The position numbers and the translations under genes were made by a program. DNA of 5,778 bases from contig DXDV01000299.1 of assembly GCA_019115345.1 (NCBI GenBank), positions 1-5,778 on the forward strand, given 5' to 3'. Source of the DNA: Candidatus Intestinimonas stercorigallinarum. Lineage in GTDB: Bacteria; Bacillota; Clostridia; Oscillospirales; Oscillospiraceae. This document shows positions 1-4,294 of the stretch, piece by piece; the stretch's first letter is position 1; every line of letters begins with the position of its first letter. A model generated the notes under the pieces. It had not been told where the DNA came from and ran no database searches. It saw only the letters and a program-made list of their open reading frames with translations.

Positions 1-410
1 CGGGAGACGGTGAGGATGGTGCCCTCGGCGGGCTTCATGACCGCCTTGTAGGCGGTGGCCACGCCGTAGTCCAGGGCGATGGCGAAGTCGGCGCCGTCGG
101 CGTCCTCCTTCTCCTTCAGGGCCTTGGCAAAGCCCCGGAAGAGGAGGGACAAAATGACGCCGGAGTTGCCCCGGGCCCCCCGGAGCAGGGCGTTGGCGTT
201 GACCTGGGCCACGGCCCCCACGGTCTCGGGCGTCTTTTTCCGCAGCTCGGCGGCGGCGGTTGCGATGGTCATGCTCATGTTGGTGCCGGTGTCCCCGTCG
301 GGCACCGGGAAGACGTTGAGCTCGTTGATCTGCTGCTTCTGGGAATTGATGGCGGCCGCCGCGTGAATGAGCATCCGTGCCAGCAGCGCCCCGTCAATGG
401 TTCCTCTCAT
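1..410 (-). CDS. fakA: FakA/YloV-family fatty acid kinase, DhaL (DAK phosphatase-like) N-terminal domain, 3' part missing
   Basis: The first 136 residues are visible; the gene continues past the left edge. FakA is the cytosolic ATP-dependent kinase that phosphorylates fatty acids bound to FakB, feeding acyl-phosphate into phospholipid synthesis; this role comes from the family. The sequence shows the DhaL nucleotide/metal signature at residues 34-45 (FPVPDGDTGTNM; the Asp residues of PDGD bind Mg-ATP), then RGARGNSGVILS at 77-88 and PAEGTILTV at 127-135, all standard for the domain. The N-terminus MRGTIDGALLARML is where the family usually begins. The ATG at 408-410 is preceded by AAAGGA (complement of 420-425) at 9-nt spacing. 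It lies 40 bp downstream of the Asp23-family gene, the conserved asp23-fakA (yloU-yloV) order, so the two are probably cotranscribed. The fak name rests on synteny and the N-terminal domain only; a DhaL subunit of another kinase is less likely because DhaL proteins lack this neighbour. Confidence 0.9.
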   Translation of the reverse strand, partial: MRGTIDGALLARMLIHAAAAINSQKQQINELNVFPVPDGDTGTNMSMTIATAAAELRKKTPETVGAVAQVNANALLRGARGNSGVILSLLFRGFAKALKEKEDADGADFAIALDYGVATAYKAVMKPAEGTILTVS

Positions 411-450
411 GTCGAATGTTCCTTTCTATGACGGAATGGGCCGCCGGACC

Positions 451-801
451 TCAGCCGATGACCATGGAATCCACGCACACGTCCACGCTTCTGACCTTCA
501 CGCCGGTGATCTTTTCCACGATATAGCGCACCTCGCTCATGATGGAGCGGCTGACGGCGGTGAGGTTGACGCCGTTGTCCACGATGATGTGGAGCTCGAT
601 GGAGACGGTGGCGTCGTCATTGAAGCGGACCTTGACCCCCTTGGCCATGGACTCCCGGCGCAGGAGATGGACCAGGCCGTCGGTCTTGGAGCGCACCGCC
701 ATGCCCTTGACGCCGTAGCAGTTGGTGGCGGCGGCGCCGGTGATGTTGGTAAAGACGTCGGGACTGATGGTGATGGCGCCCCTCTCTGTTTCCAGTCTCA
801 T
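451..801 (-). CDS. Asp23/Gls24 family envelope stress response protein (YloU-like)
   Basis: A 116-residue protein of the Asp23/Gls24 family (DUF322). It starts with the family-typical METERG-like opening (MRLETERGAITISPDVF), then the Gly-rich NCYGVKGMAV stretch at about 28-37, and the alternating beta/alpha C-terminal half with VSIELHIIVDNGVNL and a long helix (VSRSIMSEVRYIVEKITG) ending in VDVCVDSMVIG. Members are small cytosolic or membrane-associated proteins linked to cell-envelope homeostasis, and the copy beside fakA is near-universal in Firmicutes although its exact role is unclear. The start is well fixed: AGGAGG (complement of 808-813) lies about 6 nt upstream of the ATG. It is the first gene of the unit, with a promoter at 878-906 and a structured leader. 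Length is normal for the family and no defect is seen. Confidence 0.93.
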   Translation of the reverse strand: MRLETERGAITISPDVFTNITGAAATNCYGVKGMAVRSKTDGLVHLLRRESMAKGVKVRFNDDATVSIELHIIVDNGVNLTAVSRSIMSEVRYIVEKITGVKVRSVDVCVDSMVIG

Positions 802-831
802 ATGGTACCTCCTTTGGAGCCCTCGGGCAAA

Positions 832-851
832 CTCCCCGCCTGGGCGGGGAG
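832..851 (-). other. GC-rich hairpin in the asp23 leader
   Basis: CTCCCCGCC and GGCGGGGAG form a stem of at least 8 bp with a tiny loop, inside the predicted transcribed leader of the asp23-family gene, about 30 nt before its start codon. No U-run follows, so it is not an intrinsic terminator. A second, weaker hairpin (GCCC-TC-GGGC) occupies 819-828 between it and the Shine-Dalgarno site. Function is unknown; mRNA stability or translation control are possibilities. Confidence 0.5.
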
Positions 852-877
852 GAAACGCGATCTCTTCAGTAGATATT

Positions 878-906
878 ATTGTATTCTATTTTTCCCATAA
901 ATACAA
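878..906 (-). promoter_or_regulatory. Sigma-A-like promoter of the asp23-fakA unit
   Basis: Read on the minus strand, -35 TTGTAT (901-906) and -10 TACAAT (878-883) are separated by exactly 17 bp in an AT-rich island between GC-rich genes. The -10 matches consensus at 5 of 6 positions, the -35 at 3 of 6. Transcription would begin near 871, giving a leader of about 70 nt. Confidence 0.6.
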
Positions 907-928
907 GGGAAAAAGTTGCGGCGAATGA

Positions 929-957
929 TTGTATTTTCCACGAAAATCGTGTAGACT
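929..957 (+). promoter_or_regulatory. Promoter of the small membrane protein gene, with an internal dyad
   Basis: -35 TTGTAT (929-934) and -10 TAGACT (952-957) lie 17 bp apart. The spacer contains the inverted repeat CACGA-AAA-TCGTG at 939-951, ending right against the -10, where an operator could sit. The -35 hexamer is identical to that of the divergent asp23 promoter. The predicted transcription start near 964 leaves a leader of about 22 nt to the ATG. Confidence 0.5.
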
Positions 958-985
958 AAAGGTAACGCTCAGACATGGAGGTGTG

Positions 986-1183
986 ATGGGATTGAAAGTT
1001 GCCCGTTTTGTACTCAAGATCGTCGGCTTTTCCCTGGCGCTGGCCGCCGTCGTTTGCTGCGTCGTGGCCTATTGGGACAAGATCACCAGCGCGGTATCCG
1101 GCCTGAAGGACAAGGTTGGGGACAAGGGAGCCTGCTGCTGCCACCCCTCTGAGTTCGATGACTACGCCGACTGGGACGAGTAA
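986..1183 (+). CDS. Small single-pass membrane protein with CCC motif and acidic tail, function unknown
   Basis: A 65-residue protein. Residues 1-11 carry K4, R7 and K11; residues 8-29 form one strongly hydrophobic helix (GFSLALAAVVCCVVAY) that would cross the membrane. An amphipathic, Lys/Asp-rich stretch follows (WDKITSAVSGLKDKVGDK, 30-47), then three consecutive cysteines at 50-52, a His-Pro, and an acidic aromatic tail (EFDDYADWDE). The basic N-terminus favours N-inside, but the Lys residues after the helix make topology uncertain. GGAGGTG at 977-983 precedes the ATG by an unusually short gap (4 nt from GGAGG); a TTG two codons on would have better spacing but the ATG is preferred. Upstream TTG/GTG starts in the same frame lie at or inside the promoter and were not used. 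It has its own promoter and terminator, so it is a monocistronic real gene. I do not recognise a characterised family. Confidence 0.75.
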   Translation: MGLKVARFVLKIVGFSLALAAVVCCVVAYWDKITSAVSGLKDKVGDKGACCCHPSEFDDYADWDE

Positions 1184-1225
1184 AGCGCATCCATCCAAAG
1201 ATATCCCTTCGGGGAACGCACACGC

Positions 1226-1253
1226 AAATGGCCGCCCTTTCGGGCGGCCATTT
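1226..1253. terminator. Bidirectional hairpin terminator between convergent genes
   Basis: A perfect 12-bp stem, AAATGGCCGCCC (1226-1237) with its complement at 1242-1253, and a TTTC loop. It lies 42 bp after the small membrane protein gene and 28 bp after the thioesterase stop on the other strand, so it can end both. The flanking U content is modest on each side (ATTTCAGTTT on plus, ATTTGCG on minus), so termination may be incomplete. Confidence 0.7.
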
Positions 1254-1281
1254 CAGTTTGCGGGAAAGGAACGGGATGCCG

Positions 1282-1743
1282 TTATCCGCCCTTCTCCGGG
1301 CGGGCGGGTCTTTCCTCCACGGGGTGGTCCATGAGGTAGAAGGTGAAGTTGCCGTTGGCCACCTCCACCCCCTCTTCGTCGGTGATGATCTGGCGGTAGA
1401 CGCACAGCCGGCCACCCAGCTTCTCGGGGACGGCCCGGCAGTAGAGCTTCTTGTTGGTGCCCAGGGCGGGGCGGAGGAAGCTGAAGGCGTAATTTACCGT
1501 GACGCTCGGCTTGCCGGTGGCGAAGTAGACCGCCCAGCCCCCCACCGTGTCGGCCAGGGAGGCCAGACAGCCGCCGTGGATGATGCCGTGGGGGTTGAGG
1601 CTCTCCGGGCAGACGGTGAGCTCCCCCACGGCGCTGCCGTCGTCAAAGATGTCGGTGACCTTCATGTGGTTGTAGGCGGCGTAGGGGTCGCCGGAGAGGA
1701 AATGGCGCTCCGGCATGGGGACAGGCTTAGGCGAGGAATCCAT
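1282..1743 (-). CDS. PaaI-like hotdog-fold acyl-CoA thioesterase
   Basis: A 153-residue protein of the PaaI/YbgC-type hotdog thioesterases, which hydrolyse small or aromatic acyl-CoA thioesters in the cytosol. The family signature is clear at residues 50-66: Asn50, PHG, His56-Gly57-Gly58, then LASLADT with Asp65 in the catalytic-acid position. A typical VTVNYAFSFLRPAL strand (81-94) and the final NGNFTFYLMD strand follow. Substrate cannot be told from sequence. The start at 1741-1743 overlaps the end of the sufB-like gene by 17 bp and uses GGAGGAG (about 1754-1760) located inside that gene; the next Met, residue 10, has no Shine-Dalgarno. The overlap implies translational coupling, so the enzyme is made together with the Fe-S assembly proteins. 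It is the last gene of the operon. The residues after the fold, roughly from 141 (VEERPARPEKGG), are probably disordered. Confidence 0.88.
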   Translation of the reverse strand: MDSSPKPVPMPERHFLSGDPYAAYNHMKVTDIFDDGSAVGELTVCPESLNPHGIIHGGCLASLADTVGGWAVYFATGKPSVTVNYAFSFLRPALGTNKKLYCRAVPEKLGGRLCVYRQIITDEEGVEVANGNFTFYLMDHPVEERPARPEKGG

Positions 1744-2644
1744 TCAAAATCCGCTCCTCCGCTTCCTCCTCGGTGAGGCCGAGGGTCATCAGCTTTAAGA
1801 TCTGGTCGCCGGCAATGCGCCCGATGGCCGCCTCGTGGATGAGCTGGGCGTCGGGGTGCTCGGCGGCGATGGCGGGGATGGACTTGATCCTGGCCTCCCC
1901 CATGAGGATGGAGTCGCACTGGACGTGGCCGAAGCACTTGGCCTCGCCGGTCATCCTCGGGTAGAACACCTGCTCGGAGGTGTCCTGGGCCACCGACCGG
2001 GAGATGACCCGCCCGGTGGCGTCCTCCCCGGCCAGCACAATGTCCATCTCGGACTCGGCCACCTGCCTGCCGTGGGTGAGGAGCTTTTCGGTGATGACGG
2101 CCTCGCCGCCAGCCCCCACCACGATCTTGGTGTACCGCTTGGTGGAGTCCACCCCCCGGATCTGGGTGCTCTCCATCTGGATGGAGGCCCCCTCCTCCAG
2201 ATAGACGATGGTCTGGGGGTTGAGGATGCGCTCGCCGGTGCCCTCCCCCTCGCCGTAGTGCTTTTCGTAGTAGCGGATCTTGGCGTTTTTGCCTACGTAG
2301 AAGGTGTGGATGCCGTCGTGCTGGCTGGTGTCGCAGCCGGAGTTGTGGATGCCGCAGCCGGCGATGATGTCCACATCGCAGTCCTCACCGATGAAAAAGT
2401 CGTTGTACACGGTGTCGGAAAGGCCGGTCTGGGTGATGACCACCGGGATGTGGAGCGACTCGTTTTTGGTGCCGGGGGCGATGTGGATGTCGATGCCCGG
2501 CTTGTCGGTCTTGGTGTCGATGACGATGTTGGCGGTATTGGAGCGGGCGTCCAGCTTGCCGTCCTTGCGGATATTGTAGGCCCCCACGGGGAGCGCGTCC
2601 AGATCGGCGATCTCCTTGAGGAGCCTGGCTTCCAGTTTGTCCAT
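1727..2644 (-). CDS. sufB: Short SufB/SufD-family Fe-S cluster assembly scaffold (SmsB-like)
   Basis: A 305-residue member of the SufB/SufD beta-helix family, much shorter than the SufB of the full SUF system (near 500 residues). Partner of the SufC ATPase in building Fe-S clusters in the cytosol. The C-terminal core is clear: GHVQCDSILMGEARIKSIPAI at 239-259, then HPDAQLIHEAAIGRI at 263-277 and a final TEEEAEERILNGFL. Cys243 falls where SufB has its essential Cys (E. coli C405) and Glu271 where it has Glu434, with nearly the same spacing; His270 lines up with the SufD histidine ligand (H360). Other cysteines are at 89, 97, 104 and 237. These equivalences are my by-eye alignment. The motif is SufB-like rather than SufD-like, as expected if one homodimerising protein does both jobs. 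AAAGGAAG lies 9 nt before the ATG. It sits 64 bp after sufC; a hairpin-forming repeat fills part of that gap. Confidence 0.9.
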   Translation of the reverse strand: MDKLEARLLKEIADLDALPVGAYNIRKDGKLDARSNTANIVIDTKTDKPGIDIHIAPGTKNESLHIPVVITQTGLSDTVYNDFFIGEDCDVDIIAGCGIHNSGCDTSQHDGIHTFYVGKNAKIRYYEKHYGEGEGTGERILNPQTIVYLEEGASIQMESTQIRGVDSTKRYTKIVVGAGGEAVITEKLLTHGRQVAESEMDIVLAGEDATGRVISRSVAQDTSEQVFYPRMTGEAKCFGHVQCDSILMGEARIKSIPAIAAEHPDAQLIHEAAIGRIAGDQILKLMTLGLTEEEAEERILNGFLA

Positions 2645-2663
2645 GGTTGGTTGCTTCCTTTCT

Positions 2664-2710
2664 CGGCCGGGACGGACCCGGACCGTACTCTGTGCCGCGG
2701 AGGGTCCGTC
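2664..2710 (-). repeat. Inverted repeat in the sufC-sufB gap, related to the element in front of sufC
   Basis: GACGGACCC (2671-2679) and GGGTCCGTC (2702-2710) are perfect 9-bp complementary arms around a 22-nt loop; the outer arm includes part of the sufC stop codon. The adjoining 14 bases at 2664-2677 match 13 of 14 bases at 3475-3488 upstream of sufC, and 2702-2710 matches 3489-3497 at 8 of 9. There is no U-run, so it is unlikely to terminate the operon; stabilising or processing the mRNA, or a protein site, are possible. Confidence 0.5.
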
Positions 2711-3440
2711 AGCCCTGGTTCATATAGCTGCAGCCCGACACGGTGTTGGCCAGGATCTTGGGAAAGATCTCCGCCTTGGGGCCGTGCTGGGCGATGACGC
2801 CGTGGTCCACCATGACGATCTCGTCGGCCAGGTCGATGATCCGCTCCTGATGGGAGATAATCACCAGGGTGGCCTTCTGCTCGTCGTGGAGCTGGCGGAA
2901 GGTCTCAGTGAGCCGGGCGAAGGACCACAGGTCGATGCCGGCCTCCGGCTCGTCAAAGATCATGAGCCCGGCGCCCCGGGCCAGGATGGTGGCGATCTCG
3001 ATGCGCTTGACCTCGCCGCCGGAGAGGGAGGCGTCCACCTCCCGGTCGATATAGTCGGCGGCGCACAGGCCCACCCGGGTGAGGTACTGGCACTCCTCCT
3101 CGTGGGTGAGGCCCTCCCGGCCGGAGGAGAGCTCCAGCAGGTCCCGGACCTTCAGGCCCTTGAAGCGGGGGGGCTGCTGGAAGCCGTAGCTGATGCCTTT
3201 CCGGGCGCGCTGGGTGATGGAGAGGCCGGTGACGTCCTCCCCGTTCCACATGATCTGCCCGCTGGTGGGCTTGACCAGGCCCATGATGGCCTTGGCCAGG
3301 GTGGTCTTGCCCCCGCCGTTGGGGCCGGTGATGACCACGAACCTGTGGTCGGCAATGGTGAGGGAGACGTCGTTGAGGATGCCCAGCTCCTCGCCGGACT
3401 CATCCGACACCTGATAGGATAAATGCCTGATCTCCAGCAT
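2709..3440 (-). CDS. sufC: SufC, Fe-S cluster assembly ABC-type ATPase
   Basis: A 243-residue soluble ABC ATPase that drives conformational change in the SufB/D scaffold during Fe-S cluster assembly. All motifs are intact: Walker A GPNGGGKTT (39-47), Q-loop FQQPPRFKG (87-95, the SufC-typical QQPP form), signature LSGGEVKR (139-146), Walker B LMIFDEPEAGID (159-170, the SufC-typical form of the usual DEP-S/D-GLD) and the H-loop His197 in ISHQER. Length is normal for SufC, and it lacks membrane partners, as expected. The ATG at 3438-3440 is preceded by AAAGGAG at 8-nt spacing. It is the first gene of the operon, with a promoter at 3514-3542 and a 16-bp near-palindrome in its leader. In two-gene SUF-like minimal systems this subunit is called SmsC. 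Confidence 0.95.
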   Translation of the reverse strand: MLEIRHLSYQVSDESGEELGILNDVSLTIADHRFVVITGPNGGGKTTLAKAIMGLVKPTSGQIMWNGEDVTGLSITQRARKGISYGFQQPPRFKGLKVRDLLELSSGREGLTHEEECQYLTRVGLCAADYIDREVDASLSGGEVKRIEIATILARGAGLMIFDEPEAGIDLWSFARLTETFRQLHDEQKATLVIISHQERIIDLADEIVMVDHGVIAQHGPKAEIFPKILANTVSGCSYMNQG

Positions 3441-3474
3441 GTGAAGGACTCCTTTGTGTTTCTCTGTGGGACGC

Positions 3475-3497
3475 CGGCCGGGGCGGACGGGTCCGCC
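3475..3497 (-). promoter_or_regulatory. Palindrome in the sufC leader, just downstream of the promoter
   Basis: GGCGGAC-GG-GTCCGCC (3482-3497) is a 7-bp-arm near-perfect palindrome, placed about 10-25 nt after the predicted transcription start. It could act as an operator (an Rrf2/IscR-type iron-sulfur sensor would be the natural suspect, but the sequence does not look like a known IscR site) or as an RNA hairpin. The 14 bases 3475-3488 recur with one change in front of sufB at 2664-2677. Confidence 0.45.
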
Positions 3498-3513
3498 TCA
3501 CTGGCGTGGCTGT

Positions 3514-3542
3514 ATTTTACCACAATTCCGATTGATTTACAA
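3514..3542 (-). promoter_or_regulatory. Sigma-A-like promoter of the suf operon
   Basis: On the minus strand -35 TTGTAA (3537-3542, 4 of 6) and -10 TAAAAT (3514-3519, 5 of 6) are exactly 17 bp apart in an AT-rich patch. The start would fall near 3507, giving a leader of about 65 nt that contains the palindrome and the sufC Shine-Dalgarno site. Confidence 0.65.
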
Positions 3543-3569
3543 GTATTTCTTTTGCCTCACTTAACTCTC

Positions 3570-3601
3570 TTGGCAACGCCGCCGGTCCCCCGGCATAGTA
3601 T
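3570..3601 (+). promoter_or_regulatory. Possible long-spacer promoter of the ferritin-like gene
   Basis: -35 TTGGCA (3570-3575) and -10 TAGTAT (3596-3601) are separated by 20 bp, with the dyad GCCGG-TCCC-CCGGC at 3581-3594 in the spacer. A 19-20 bp spacer with a central dyad is how MerR-family activators are arranged, but the dyad is short and GC-rich and could be chance. No better 17-bp pair was found for this gene. Confidence 0.3.
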
Positions 3602-3635
3602 GGACCGAAAGACGGGAATTTAGGAGGCGTGACCC

Positions 3636-4211
3636 ATGGAATCTGTGCATCTGCCCCAGGAGGGGGCCCTTTTGCCGGCGGACGACCGGGCGGTTTTTCA
3701 GCGGGTGTGGCAGCGCGTCACCGAGACGGGCGGCGGGGAGAGCCCCATCGAGGCCCTTCCCCCGGCGGAGCCGGCGGTGGTGGTGGCGGTGGCCGGGGAG
3801 GCGGACCGGCGGGAGCGGGCCTGCGGGGAGCTCCGGGGGGCCTTGGCATCGGCCCTGGAGAGCGCGGCGGCCTACGCCGCCCTGGCCCGGCGGCTGGGGA
3901 ACCGGCCCGGGGGACGGCAGCTCCAGGGGCTCTCCGCCGCCGCCCGGCGGCGGAGCAAGCGGCTGGCGGTGGCCTGCTTCCTGCTGGACGGGGTGTGGTA
4001 CCTGCCCCAGAGCTCCGGCGGGGAGCGCCGGGAGGGTACGGTGATGGGCGGACTCCGGGAGCGGTATCTGGCCGAGCGGCGGAGCGAGGAGGGCTGCCGC
4101 TCCGCCGCCGCCCGGGCGGAGGACGGCGACCTGGCCGGATTGTGGCTGGAGCTGGCCGCCGAGAGCCGGGAGAACGCCCAGACGGTCCGGCGGCTGCTGG
4201 AGGAGCTGTGA
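3636..4211 (+). CDS. Alpha-helical ferritin-like domain protein with probably degenerate metal site
   Basis: A 191-residue protein. Residues 1-30 hold a DDRAVFQRVWQRV helix, followed by a Pro/Gly linker to about 55. Residues 56-191 are helical in a pattern that resembles rubrerythrin/ferritin-like four-helix bundles: helix 1 at 56-87 (E75 and Y80), helix 2 at 94-118, helix 3 at about 137-161 (Glu151/152) and helix 4 at 164-191 (Glu172, Glu176). The ExxH pairs that bind iron in the family are not seen: helix 2 has AAARRRSKR and helix 4 has ESREN. I therefore read it as a ferritin-like protein that has lost full di-iron ligation; the family call is from helix pattern only. AGGAGG lies 8 nt before the ATG. 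It is transcribed away from sufC and shares a 195-bp intergenic region with it, which fits an iron or redox role. Codon use is extremely GC-rich and Arg/Ala-heavy. Confidence 0.65.
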   Translation: MESVHLPQEGALLPADDRAVFQRVWQRVTETGGGESPIEALPPAEPAVVVAVAGEADRRERACGELRGALASALESAAAYAALARRLGNRPGGRQLQGLSAAARRRSKRLAVACFLLDGVWYLPQSSGGERREGTVMGGLRERYLAERRSEEGCRSAAARAEDGDLAGLWLELAAESRENAQTVRRLLEEL

Positions 4212-4237
4212 CCCCTCTCCCCTTCCCGCTGGAAAAC

Positions 4238-4276
4238 AGAACGCCCCCTGGGGCCGCCGGCCCCAGGGGGGGTTCT
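4238..4276. terminator. Strong bidirectional hairpin terminator
   Basis: A 12-bp perfect stem, CCCCCTGGGGCC (4244-4255) with 4259-4270 and a GCC loop, extended after one G-G mismatch by AGAAC/GTTCT. It sits between the convergent ferritin-like gene (ends 4211) and hydrolase gene (stop at 4295). On the minus strand it is followed by GTTCTGTTTTCC, a fair U-tract, so it works best for the hydrolase gene. Confidence 0.8.
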
Positions 4277-4294
4277 GATGGCGTCTATGCTCTC

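Noticed and set aside
367..900. 177-residue plus-strand open frame opposite the Asp23-family gene
   Set aside because: His/Asp/Gly-rich shadow translation that runs through the asp23 promoter; no domain seen.
929..985. N-terminal extension of the small membrane protein from an upstream TTG
   Set aside because: It would begin at the -35 hexamer and lacks a ribosome site; GGAGGTG sits directly before the ATG at 986.
1228..1776. 182-residue plus-strand open frame opposite the thioesterase
   Set aside because: Starts inside the terminator hairpin and mirrors a clear hotdog thioesterase on the other strand.
1835..2797. 320-residue plus-strand open frame opposite the sufB-like gene
   Set aside because: Its protein is low-complexity Gly/Val/Asp/His-rich and mirrors the real gene on the other strand; long antisense frames are expected in DNA with such high third-position GC.
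2616..3422. 268-residue plus-strand open frame opposite sufC
   Set aside because: Same shadow effect; sufC on the minus strand has every ABC ATPase motif intact, and the plus frame has no recognisable domain.
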